This document shows positions 1 to 7,613 of a DNA stretch of 64,000 bases, in pieces (the stretch's first letter is position 1; every line of letters starts with the position of its first letter). A program made the translations under genes and the position numbers. The notes beneath the pieces were generated by a model. That model was not told where the DNA came from. It made no database searches and saw only the letters and a list, made by a program, of their open reading frames with translations. The stretch comes from Chlorogloeopsis fritschii (GTDB lineage: Bacteria > Cyanobacteriota > Cyanobacteriia > Cyanobacteriales > Nostocaceae): the NCBI RefSeq assembly GCF_043099315.1, contig NZ_CP170746.1; one strand, given 5' to 3'.

Positions 1-1
1 T

Positions 2-1123
2 GTAATTCCGGATGGTCGCGGCAAGGTAAATGAAGAGGGTATTGATTTTTACAAACGCTTAGTAGATTGTCTTCTGGAAGCAGGCATTACACCCCACGCT
101 ACCTTGTTTCATTGGGATAGCCCCCAAGCCCTAGAAGATTTGTATGGCTCTTGGCAAAGTCGACAAATGGCTTTTGATTTTGCTGATTATGTGAGTGCGG
201 TTGTGAGTCGGTTGGGCGATCGCATTACTCACTGGATGACAATCAACGAAATCCTGTGCTTTACCCACATGGGCTATGGAGTAGAAGCCGATCCTCCTCA
301 CGCTCCAGGCAAACGTGTCAACACTCAAAAGGAAGTTTGGCAGACTTCTCACCACGCCTTACTTGCCCATGGTTTAGGTTGCCAAGCCATCCGTGCGGCT
401 TCACCTACCCCTTGCCACGTGGCTTTGGTAGATAATTTTGGCGTTACAGTGCCAATAAACGAGTCTATCGCCCATATTGCGGCGGCAAAAAAAGCCCTCC
501 ATACCTGTTTTCAAAATGGAGGTATTATTTTTCCCGTTCTCACAGGTAGCTACAGTTCAGCCATGCTTGAAGAATTAGGAAAAGATGCCCCTGAAATCAA
601 GCCTGGCGACTTGGAAATTATTCACCAGCCCCTTGATGCTCTTGGTTTAAATATTTACACAGGTACTTACGTTCGTGCTGTTGACAATGAAAGAGGATAC
701 GAACTACTTGATTTGCCCAAAGGCTATCCACGTATGCATATGCCCTGGCTCAACATCTTACCTGAGAGTATTTACTGGGGTATCCGTCATGTCAGCGAAA
801 CTTTAGGACAAAAAGACTTACCTGTATTTATTACTGAAAATGGCTGTGCAGCAGAAGATGAAGTGAATGCAAAAGGTGAAGTTATTGATACCGATCGCAT
901 TATGTATTTACGACAATATTTGAAGTCAGCTAGCCGAGCAATTAGTGAAGGGTATCCTTTGAAAGGGTATTTTGTTTGGACTTTGATGGATAACTTTGAG
1001 TGGGCGTGGGGCTACTCCCGGCGTTTTGGAATTATATATACAGACTACAGCACGCAAAACCGTATCCCCAAAGCTAGTTTTGATTGGTATGCAGAGTGTA
1101 TCCGCCAGCGCAGAGTTGTTTGA
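2..1123 (+). CDS. GH1 beta-glucosidase, 5' end outside the window
   Basis: Glycoside hydrolase family 1 enzyme that hydrolyses beta-glucosides or beta-galactosides by a retaining mechanism. The frame is already open at base 2 and reads a normal GH1 middle (FYKRLV, then TLFHWDSPQAL), so the true start lies upstream and about 70-90 residues are missing. The catalytic acid/base glutamate is in the segment TINEI; the family usually has NEP, so the residue after Glu is replaced by Ile. The nucleophile is in FITENG, followed by the usual GYFVWTLMDNFEW substrate-binding stretch. The next gene is convergent, about 50 bases away. Family assignment is secure; the substrate cannot be told from sequence. 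Confidence 0.9.
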   Translation, partial: VIPDGRGKVNEEGIDFYKRLVDCLLEAGITPHATLFHWDSPQALEDLYGSWQSRQMAFDFADYVSAVVSRLGDRITHWMTINEILCFTHMGYGVEADPPHAPGKRVNTQKEVWQTSHHALLAHGLGCQAIRAASPTPCHVALVDNFGVTVPINESIAHIAAAKKALHTCFQNGGIIFPVLTGSYSSAMLEELGKDAPEIKPGDLEIIHQPLDALGLNIYTGTYVRAVDNERGYELLDLPKGYPRMHMPWLNILPESIYWGIRHVSETLGQKDLPVFITENGCAAEDEVNAKGEVIDTDRIMYLRQYLKSASRAISEGYPLKGYFVWTLMDNFEWAWGYSRRFGIIYTDYSTQNRIPKASFDWYAECIRQRRVV

Positions 1124-1177
1124 AGTGGGGATCGGAGATTAGTGATTGGGAACTGGATAGTAGGTGTTCCCCCATAC

Positions 1178-2470
1178 CTAGCACCCAATACCTAATCCTT
1201 TGGAAGTGAGGGGTAGAAAAATTTGAAAAGTAGAACCTTGCCCAACTGCACTTTTGACGCGAATTTCACCACCATGAGATTGGATGATTTGTTGAGTAAT
1301 CGCTAACCCTAAACCAAATCCCCCAGTTTTGCGAGAACGTTTCTTATCCACCCGATAAAACCGCTCAAAAATGTATGGCAAATCAGTTTCGGGAATACCG
1401 ATGCCATTATCTGTAACTTGAATTACTGCCCAGCGTGACTGAGTATATAGCTGCAACTGAACTTGACCACTATTAGGAGTATACTTGCAAGCGTTGCTAA
1501 GTATATTCACGACAGCTTGATGTAGTAATAATTTATCACCAAGCACATTTACACTATTGGCAGGCAACTTGAAAATTAAGTTAATATGTTGTGCCTCCGT
1601 TTGTGTGACATATTCATCAATTACTTGCTTAAGTAAGCTAGTGAGATCGACTTCTTGCAAAGATTCAGTGGGTAATCGCCCTTGATAACGGGCAAGAAAC
1701 AGCAGATTATTTACCAAAGAACTCATTGACTTGGCAATATCAAAAATCTTTTGGAAACGCTGACGCTGTGCTTCAGGATCGCTAGATTTAGACAGTAAGC
1801 CGTACTGGGAATTGCTAATAATAGCTGACAGAGGCGATCGCAATTCATGAGAAGCATCAGCTGTAAATCGCTGTAGGTGATCGTAACTATGACGAATTGG
1901 TTGCATCGCCATACCTCCCAACCACCAACCAGTCACAGCAATAACACTTAAGGTAATTGGTACTGAGATTGCTAGTATTAGACGGAAGCTAGCCAAGGCA
2001 TTTTCAGTAGAATCCATTGGCATCGCCACCTGCAAATAACCAATTAACAAATTATCTTGGTAAACAGGTAATGTGACTTGACGCAACCATATTCGCTGAT
2101 TGTTAGTCTTGATAGTATCAAATCCGCCCGGCACTAAAAGGCGATCGTCACTAGGAGTTACACCAAAAAATTGCACCAGTTGCTTTTGAGCATCATACCA
2201 ACGCGCATACATCAGTTGGCTATCTGGCAGTGGTTGTACCTTACTCCCCAACAGCGGTACGTGTTCCAAGTCTACCTGTTGCTCACCTTTGTACAGTTCT
2301 GACTTCACATTCGCCGCCATCACGCTGGTTTTTTTATAGAGTAATCGATCCAGTTCCTCCAACTGATCTATGACTTCTAGGTAGTAAACTACCGCCGCAA
2401 ATACAATTAAGATACTCCCCATTGCCAGAGTAAACCAACTTGCAAGATTACGGCGGCTGCGATTAAACAT
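1178..2470 (-). CDS. rppB: Membrane sensor histidine kinase, RppB-like
   Basis: Transmembrane sensor kinase of 430 residues. Two membrane helices (about residues 15-32 and 165-186) enclose a periplasmic sensor region of about 130 residues. A HisKA domain follows with the phosphoacceptor His208 in SHELRSPLSAI, then a HATPase_c domain with the N box (NILSNACKYTP), G1 (DNGIGI) and G2 (GFGLGLAI). The response regulator at 2815-3492 lies upstream on the same strand, so the pair reads regulator then kinase, but they are separated by a 344-base repeat-filled spacer. The sequence resembles the RppB kinase of cyanobacteria by recall; RppA/RppB homologues have been linked to redox or nickel responses. 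The ligand here is unknown. Confidence 0.85.
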   Translation of the reverse strand: MFNRSRRNLASWFTLAMGSILIVFAAVVYYLEVIDQLEELDRLLYKKTSVMAANVKSELYKGEQQVDLEHVPLLGSKVQPLPDSQLMYARWYDAQKQLVQFFGVTPSDDRLLVPGGFDTIKTNNQRIWLRQVTLPVYQDNLLIGYLQVAMPMDSTENALASFRLILAISVPITLSVIAVTGWWLGGMAMQPIRHSYDHLQRFTADASHELRSPLSAIISNSQYGLLSKSSDPEAQRQRFQKIFDIAKSMSSLVNNLLFLARYQGRLPTESLQEVDLTSLLKQVIDEYVTQTEAQHINLIFKLPANSVNVLGDKLLLHQAVVNILSNACKYTPNSGQVQLQLYTQSRWAVIQVTDNGIGIPETDLPYIFERFYRVDKKRSRKTGGFGLGLAITQQIIQSHGGEIRVKSAVGQGSTFQIFLPLTSKGLGIGC

Positions 2471-2520
2471 AAGTTAGTTATTAGTCAATAGTTATTTGTC
2501 ATTTGTCATTTGTTAATGGT

Positions 2521-2720
2521 TAGTAGGGGAGGCAGCGCGCCCTTGGAGGTTAAGCGGAGCTAACGGAAACGTCTCCGGCTCCACGCCACATGCTTTATGC
2601 CGGGAAACCCGTCCACCGCAGTGGCTCCGCTCCGTTGTAGCGACTGCCGTGTGGGGTTTTGTTGATCATCTTGCCATTCAAACAGATAATTTATCTTCTA
2701 AACCCGCCCGTACAGTAGTT
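2521..2720. repeat. Compound repeat: GTACGGG-type element carrying a GC-rich insert
   Basis: Fills the spacer 2471-2814 between the kinase and its regulator. Read on the minus strand it begins CTGTACGGGCGGGTTTAGA, matching the repeats at 16330 and 33198. Its far arm (TAGTAGGGG on the plus strand) is interrupted by about 122 bases (2530-2651) that begin AGGCAGCGCGCCCTTG and end CGACTGCCGTG. The same ends bound a 47-base insert at 33207. A C/T-rich low-complexity tract follows (about 2740-2812), and short TTTGTCAT repeats precede the element (2471-2515). No gene is supported in this spacer. Confidence 0.75.
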
Positions 2721-2814
2721 AGTGGTTGATTGTTCTCCCCCTCTCCTCTGCCCCTCTGCTCCCCTGCTCTTTGTCCCCTTGTCCCCTTGTCCTTTTCTAT
2801 CCCCTGTTCCCTTC

Positions 2815-3492
2815 TCAACATTCCGGTGGGCTGAAACGATAACCCATACCATAGACTGTTTTAATCCAATCTGCCGCACCTACTACCTGCAAGCGGTGGC
2901 GCAACTTACGTACTAACACGGTTAAGGCATTGCTTTCTGGTTCCATACCCCACTCCCACAAAGCTTCTTCCATCTGATTGCGAGTTAAAACTTGATTGGG
3001 GTGACGCATTAAGTATTCTAGCAGTTGTGCTTCACGAGGGGATAATTCTACTTTGATTTGAGCGCGTTCTACACTTAAATCTGCTAAATGCAATTGTAAA
3101 TCTGCTATACGTAGACTATTTCCTTGCCAATTGGGAGATCTGCGCCCCAAAGCACGCACCCGTGCCAATAATTCAATTAAATCAGCGGGTTTAACCAAAT
3201 AGTCATCTGCTCCCGCATCTAAACCCATAACTTTATCCGGCGTGGTATCTTTAGCAGTTAGCATTAACACCGGTGCAGTTTTACCAGAGAGACGATATTG
3301 ACGGCAAAGACTCAACCCACTAATTGTCGGTAACATCCAGTCCAAAATCAACAGGTCATATTCTTTTTGAGAAATCAGCCACTGTGCAATTTCTCCGTCT
3401 TCTGCTGCATCTACAATATATCCAGCTTCAGACAGGATACCCTGTAATGGCTCTAATTGTTCTAAATCATCTTCTACTAGTAAGATCCGCAT
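2815..3492 (-). CDS. rppA: OmpR-family response regulator, RppA-like
   Basis: Two-component response regulator of 225 residues, the probable partner of the kinase at 1178-2470. The receiver domain (1-115) has the acidic pair E7/D8, the phosphoacceptor Asp51 in LLILDWMLP, Thr in MLTAKD and Lys in YLVKP. The C-terminal OmpR/PhoB winged helix (about 130-222) carries LSPREAQLLEYLMRHP and the wing segment TVYGMGYRF. It should bind DNA as a transcription factor when phosphorylated. The rppA name is by recalled similarity to Nostoc RppA proteins. Regulator before kinase is a normal order, but the long repeat-laden spacer is unusual and may lower kinase expression. Confidence 0.87.
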   Translation of the reverse strand: MRILLVEDDLEQLEPLQGILSEAGYIVDAAEDGEIAQWLISQKEYDLLILDWMLPTISGLSLCRQYRLSGKTAPVLMLTAKDTTPDKVMGLDAGADDYLVKPADLIELLARVRALGRRSPNWQGNSLRIADLQLHLADLSVERAQIKVELSPREAQLLEYLMRHPNQVLTRNQMEEALWEWGMEPESNALTVLVRKLRHRLQVVGAADWIKTVYGMGYRFSPPEC

Positions 3493-3714
3493 AAAACTTT
3501 AGAGGTAAAGCCTTTGCAGTAGAATTGCTACTCTTCCATGTCATAGTATAAAAGTCAAACTATCATAAAATGTCTTCCACGAGTAATATCTTTTTTTGAT
3601 ATTTGGATGAATTAACGTGACGAGTATTCTCTATCCACAGACAGTTTTAAAGGCTGCTAAATTTGTAAGTAAAAGACTAATTGATATTGTTAATAAATTT
3701 AAAGATTAAAAATT

Positions 3715-4299
3715 ATGTTTTACTTACGCTTACCACTTGTATTATTTTTATTACCTTTACTTCTAGTAGGGCTTATGTTTTGGGTGACTGGTGATTTAGT
3801 CACAAAACAATTATTGAGTCTCTCTTATAGAACATTAGATAAGTTACAAGCTGATACACTTCCCCAAGCACAAATCAAATTAAATTTGACAATTGTTGCC
3901 ACCGAAATTGAGAAAGAGGAAAAATTTACTCAAGTTGAGATTAAAACAGCGAATTCCCTAATTAAAAAGTTAGAGTTTGAATTTCCTAACTCAAATTCAG
4001 ACTTTCAGGAATTAGCGATTGCTCAAAAACTGGGATTATATCCTAAAATCAAAAAGCTTGAGCCTAATACACAATTACAGATAGAATTACCAATCACTTT
4101 AAAAGTCATTAAAGCTGAACTTCAAAAAGAGCAAGGTAATAGCTTTGTTGAGATTAGAACTGCCAACGATCCTTTGAGAATGTTAGAAATAGTGCTTCCA
4201 AGCGCTGAGGTAAATATAGTGGAAGAAATGATTGCTCAAATCATGAATTTACCTCTCGAAGAGGTCAGAAAGCTCATCCGTTATCAAGTTAAAAAATAA
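3715..4299 (+). CDS. Unknown membrane-anchored protein with internal duplication
   Basis: I do not recognise this 194-residue protein. Residues 1-25 form one strongly hydrophobic segment, either an uncleaved signal anchor or a signal peptide. The rest is soluble, rich in Lys/Glu/Ile/Leu, and holds two related units. One contains TEIEKEEKFTQVEIKTAN and the second, about 90 residues later, contains KAELQKEQGNSFVEIRTAN. Each unit ends in a hydrophobic helix-like stretch (IAQKLGL, IAQIMNL). The start ATG is preceded by an AT-rich leader with no strong ribosome site. It is flanked by AT-rich DNA and stands alone. A periplasmic or membrane-surface structural role is possible; no function can be assigned. 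Confidence 0.75.
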   Translation: MFYLRLPLVLFLLPLLLVGLMFWVTGDLVTKQLLSLSYRTLDKLQADTLPQAQIKLNLTIVATEIEKEEKFTQVEIKTANSLIKKLEFEFPNSNSDFQELAIAQKLGLYPKIKKLEPNTQLQIELPITLKVIKAELQKEQGNSFVEIRTANDPLRMLEIVLPSAEVNIVEEMIAQIMNLPLEEVRKLIRYQVKK

Positions 4300-4359
4300 A
4301 TATAAATATAAATAAATCTTGTATTCAACCAATCCCCAATACCTAATCACCAGTCCCTT

Positions 4360-4587
4360 TTACCCACAACCCAAACAACGCATACAAACAAAAAAAGTTG
4401 CTAAAACCGAGACAATCTCAATAAACAATTGTAATTGCAAAGGAGCTAGAGTAAATCCCCAAATCAGAGAAATAGTACCAGCTACCACAGCTGCAACTCG
4501 ATTAATTTCATCTTTAGTACTTAAAGCCAGCCAAAAAGTTCCTAAACCAATTAATAATAAGACTAAGCTACTCATCAGCATATTCAT
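4360..4587 (-). CDS. Small two-helix membrane protein, hypothetical
   Basis: A 75-residue protein with two predicted membrane helices (about 4-22 and 31-66, the second long enough to be two short helices), separated by the polar loop STKDEINR. It ends in a cysteine-bearing tail CMRCLGCG. The opposite strand also has an open frame, but that product is Asn/Thr/Lys-rich without membrane or domain character, so the minus strand is preferred. No family is recognised. Similar tiny membrane proteins are common in cyanobacteria. Moderate confidence that it is real. Confidence 0.5.
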   Translation of the reverse strand: MNMLMSSLVLLLIGLGTFWLALSTKDEINRVAAVVAGTISLIWGFTLAPLQLQLFIEIVSVLATFFVCMRCLGCG

Positions 4588-4741
4588 TACTTAAAAACTA
4601 AAAGTAATACCAATTATCTCAAATCCGGCAACACATTCAAACCTCACAACCCACACCATATCTGACTTTCTTAATTACGTAGACGTACTTTGCACAGCTT
4701 CCCGTAGGGTATTACGAATTACGGATTAGTATAATATTTTC

Positions 4742-4790
4742 AGTCAGTTTTAACTGACTTTAGCTTTTAGCCAAGAAATTTATTTCTTGG
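4742..4790. repeat. Two adjacent perfect palindromes
   Basis: AGTCAGTT followed by TT and AACTGACT (4742-4759), then CCAAGAAAT, TT and ATTTCTTGG (4771-4790). Both are perfect inverted repeats with two-base loops, lying 11 bases apart. They sit just left of the MITE at 4825 in the 439-base spacer 4588-5026. They could fold as tandem hairpins in RNA, but no T-run follows either. The rest of the spacer holds no supported gene. Confidence 0.7.
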
Positions 4791-4824
4791 CGTACAAAGT
4801 CACAAAAGTGATTACACAAAATAA

Positions 4825-4936
4825 GGCGTTGCTGATTTAGGCTATGAAAATAATTTTTCGTAATGCCAAAACCTCTGCCCAGACGCGATATATCGCGTCT
4901 CTACACATCAAATTCATACCGCGATTCAGCAACGCC
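4825..4936. mobile_element. 112-bp MITE-like element, copy A
   Basis: Bounded by GGCGTTGCTGA and its near-complement TTCAGCAACGCC. It contains a perfect inner palindrome with arms AGACGCGATA and TATCGCGTCT. A second copy with only two mismatches lies at 34927-35038. It has no coding capacity. The ends and size fit a non-autonomous miniature inverted-repeat element; the transposase that moves it is not in this window. Confidence 0.85.
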
Positions 4937-5026
4937 CAAAATGATTATGCTTCCGAACTAACATTATTTCTTACGAATAGCCTATGCACCTCTGTTTCCC
5001 CAACTCCATTGCCTCTTGCAAGGTAC

Positions 5027-6106
5027 TCAATTTTCACAAGGAGCTATTTCACTCCATTTATACCCCATATAACTAGCAAGCCCAGCTAAACAGGGGTACC
5101 ATTTTCGGCGCAAACAGATGTACAAAGAAGCACCTGCCTCTAAATCTGTGGCTGTCTCTATTCCCTCGGCTCTAAACTTTTCTACAGCGTGATAATAGCG
5201 CTTTTGCCATACCTGCTCTAAAGAGTCATTAATATTTGAACGATGCTCTCCCACAAAAAAGCCAGATAACTCAACCAGCAATTGTTGGCTACCACCCCAC
5301 AATTCTGCTGTTGCTGTGGAATTTACTAATGAACGATACTTTTGGGTGTTCAATGCACTTTTCATCAAGGTAGCTGTATCCATTGCTAACAGTAGTATAC
5401 GTGGCAAGGCATAATAAGTTTGGCGAAAGCGGAAAAACAGTAGTGCTGGGTAAGAGTGCTGCGATTCAAGTAAGTTAATTAAGTCTCTTGCTATATCAGA
5501 AATATCCTGCTGCACGCCACTAAGCTCGCCACTAGCTCCCAGCCTTGCTAGTATTTCCGCTGCATCTGCCGTACCACCAGAGCGGTGGTGCAAGCTTAAA
5601 GCAAAAGTATTGCGTCTAATGAGTGCGCTGTAAATTGACAGCAGATAGGTAATTGTCAAAGTAAAAGTTGAGAAGCCGAGTGCTGCTTCTAATATCATCA
5701 GCAGTCGTTGAAAGTCTGTTTCTGGTGTTAAATCGCCTGTTCCAAGAGTTGTCAGTGAAAAGCCACTGTAGTAAAGCGCGGTGGTAAAATCAGTGTCAGT
5801 CCATTCACGAGTAGATTTGATAGCTGAACCTAAATCAGGCCAGACAATCAAAGCGAACCCACAGATTAGCAAGCATACCCATACTACCACTGTTGCAATT
5901 ATCAATACAGGGCCGCTGTGGGAGAGTACTTTTTTATCTTTGCAGGGAACAAGACGCGCCGCTAATCGAAATAGCCACCAAATTCCTTTACCCAATCGCA
6001 AACTGAGTAAACTACTGCCAAGACGAGGAAATAACACCGTTAGGTAAATGTCTACAAGCGAGATGATGACAAGCGCTGCACCTATAATTTGCACCAACAA
6101 CTTCAT
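5027..6106 (-). CDS. Two-pore-helix ion channel family protein with non-canonical filter
   Basis: 359-residue integral membrane protein. Helices lie at about 5-27, 65-90 and 135-160. Between the last two is a pore loop with the filter TTLGTGDLTP (119-128), the place where potassium channels have TVGYGD. The cytoplasmic C-terminal half (170-359) has no recognised domain. It contains long helical segments and aromatic-rich stretches that resemble a regulatory domain. It is divergent from a TrkA-type NAD-binding protein 220 bases away, the usual partner type for such channels. Potassium or general cation conduction is inferred; the Tyr to Thr change in the filter may alter selectivity. Confidence 0.82.
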   Translation of the reverse strand: MKLLVQIIGAALVIISLVDIYLTVLFPRLGSSLLSLRLGKGIWWLFRLAARLVPCKDKKVLSHSGPVLIIATVVVWVCLLICGFALIVWPDLGSAIKSTREWTDTDFTTALYYSGFSLTTLGTGDLTPETDFQRLLMILEAALGFSTFTLTITYLLSIYSALIRRNTFALSLHHRSGGTADAAEILARLGASGELSGVQQDISDIARDLINLLESQHSYPALLFFRFRQTYYALPRILLLAMDTATLMKSALNTQKYRSLVNSTATAELWGGSQQLLVELSGFFVGEHRSNINDSLEQVWQKRYYHAVEKFRAEGIETATDLEAGASLYICLRRKWYPCLAGLASYMGYKWSEIAPCEN

Positions 6107-6326
6107 TTAAATTTGCTGCTCTGATTAACGATCGCATTACAAATGTTAATCAAAAATCTTTTGGAAAAATCGGCTTTGAGTAGCAAATCAGTCTTGAGAT
6201 AGGTAAATCACTAAAGTATTTTCTAGCGATCGCCTCTTTCAAGCAGACTATTTGATGTGGTGTTTCAATGTGCTGTGTTGTTGCTATTCCTGTAAAGTAG
6301 GAGTCAAAGAGGATTAGAAAGCAACT

Positions 6327-7004
6327 ATGTACGTGCTAATTGGTGGCGCAGGCTTAGTAGGCTTAAGTTTAGCGCAGAAACTAGTAGAACTGGGGCATAC
6401 TGTTGCCGTCATTGACGTTAACCCTAACGCTTGTCGTTATGCCCGCGAACAAGTGGGAGCGATGGCTTTTGAAGGCAGTGCAGTTAGTACAGAAGTATTG
6501 TTAGAAGCTGGGATTCGTAAAGCCAATGCTTTGGCAGCAGTGTTGAGAAGCGATGCTTTGAACTTAGCAATGGTAACTCTTGCCAAACACTATGGTGTTC
6601 CCCATATTTTGACTCGGATGCGCCACTCTGATTTTGCTGAACCCCTACGTTTAGCAGGTGCCAATCATATTATTAGTACTGTGGATTTAGCAGTTACAAC
6701 GATGGTGAATGCTATTGAGTATCCGCAAATAGAATCAATCATGCATTTTGAGCAAGGACAAATTGAAGTGTTGAAACTTTCGATTCCAAATAATTGCTAT
6801 GTTGTTGGGCGTCGCCTTGCCGAAATTGCTCAGGATTCCCGTTTTCCTACTGGTTCTCTAATTATTGGCTATCAAGCCCACCCCCACGAAGATTTAACGA
6901 TTCCTAACGGAAGTACAATACTAGAACCAGATTCAACTGTGCTGATTGTGACAAAACCAGGTTCGTTACATCAAGTTATTGATTTTATTGAAGGCTGTAA
7001 GTAA
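6327..7004 (+). CDS. TrkA-type NAD(P)-binding K+ transport regulator
   Basis: 225 residues with a TrkA_N (RCK) Rossmann domain and a TrkA_C domain. The nucleotide-binding glycine motif GGAGLVGLSLA begins at residue 7, and the acidic residue ending beta-2 is in VAVIDVN. The C-terminal half (about 140-222) fits TrkA_C. It is expected to sit on the cytoplasmic face of a K+ channel or Trk/Ktr transporter and gate it in response to NAD(H) or related ligands. It is divergent from the channel at 5027-6106 and lies five bases before the lipoprotein gene at 7010, so those two are likely co-transcribed. Confidence 0.88.
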   Translation: MYVLIGGAGLVGLSLAQKLVELGHTVAVIDVNPNACRYAREQVGAMAFEGSAVSTEVLLEAGIRKANALAAVLRSDALNLAMVTLAKHYGVPHILTRMRHSDFAEPLRLAGANHIISTVDLAVTTMVNAIEYPQIESIMHFEQGQIEVLKLSIPNNCYVVGRRLAEIAQDSRFPTGSLIIGYQAHPHEDLTIPNGSTILEPDSTVLIVTKPGSLHQVIDFIEGCK

Positions 7005-7009
7005 GTTTA

Positions 7010-7552
7010 ATGAAGTTGAATCCACATTTGTATTTAGCCATTGCTTTTATTTTTCTTGCATCTTGTACATCATCGGAGATGTCACCAAAGTCACAATCTG
7101 CTCCTACTCAGGCAAAATCATCTCCAAAGGTGGTGACTCTAGATAAAAATTTTAAGACCGCAATGGGACAAACTATTTATGTCCCTGTCTATTCTTATAT
7201 TTATCATGACGAGCAGCAAAGGATTTTAAATTTAGCAGCTACACTTAGTATTCGTAATACAGATTTGAATAAACCTATCATCATTACTTCTGTACGTTAC
7301 TATGACTCAGATGGGAAATTAGTCAAGCAGTATTTAGAGCAACCTATTCAACTTAATGCGCTGGCTTCTAGTGATTTTTTTATAAGTAGAACTGATAACA
7401 GTGGCGGTTTAGGAGCTAATTTTATTGTGGAGTGGGTAGCCCAAACAGAGGTTTCAGAGCCGATAGTGGAAGCAGTTATGATTGCTACTGAATTCCAACA
7501 AGGAGTTTCTTTTATTAGTCCTGGTAAGGTAATAAAAAGTCAAAAAAATTGA
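7010..7552 (+). CDS. DUF3124 lipoprotein
   Basis: 180-residue predicted lipoprotein. A hydrophobic signal ends in a lipobox, LASC, with Cys19 the expected lipidated residue. After a Ser/Pro/Lys linker comes a DUF3124-like domain (about 45-175) with VPVYSYIYHDEQQR, LSIRNTD, SVRYYDSDGKLV and the Gly-rich GANFIVEW. It is probably anchored at a membrane facing the periplasm. It follows the TrkA-type gene directly, so it likely shares its transcript. The function of DUF3124 is unknown; the neighbours suggest a link to ion handling, which is inference. Confidence 0.8.
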   Translation: MKLNPHLYLAIAFIFLASCTSSEMSPKSQSAPTQAKSSPKVVTLDKNFKTAMGQTIYVPVYSYIYHDEQQRILNLAATLSIRNTDLNKPIIITSVRYYDSDGKLVKQYLEQPIQLNALASSDFFISRTDNSGGLGANFIVEWVAQTEVSEPIVEAVMIATEFQQGVSFISPGKVIKSQKN

Positions 7553-7582
7553 AAATCTTATCTTCAAATTAGAGATTTTCAA
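7549..7582. terminator. Hairpin between convergent genes, possible bidirectional terminator
   Basis: TTGAAAATCT (7549-7558) pairs perfectly with AGATTTTCAA (7573-7582) around a 14-base loop. The left arm covers the stop codon of the lipoprotein gene. It lies between that gene and the convergent antiporter gene. The stem is A/T-rich and the flanking T/A runs are short, so termination is only likely, not certain. Confidence 0.45.
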
Positions 7583-7613
7583 AACTTATTTCCCTGTCCC
7601 CTGTCCCCTTTTA

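Noticed and set aside
131..355. Minus-strand open frame inside the GH1 gene
   Set aside because: Overlaps a clear family 1 glycosidase on the other strand and has no domain or ribosome site.
4319..4594. Plus-strand frame opposite the small membrane protein
   Set aside because: Asn/Thr/Lys-rich composition without structure; the minus-strand frame has membrane helices.
4844..5089. Plus-strand frame over MITE copy A
   Set aside because: It is produced by the repeat and runs into the channel gene; the second MITE copy does not keep such a frame.
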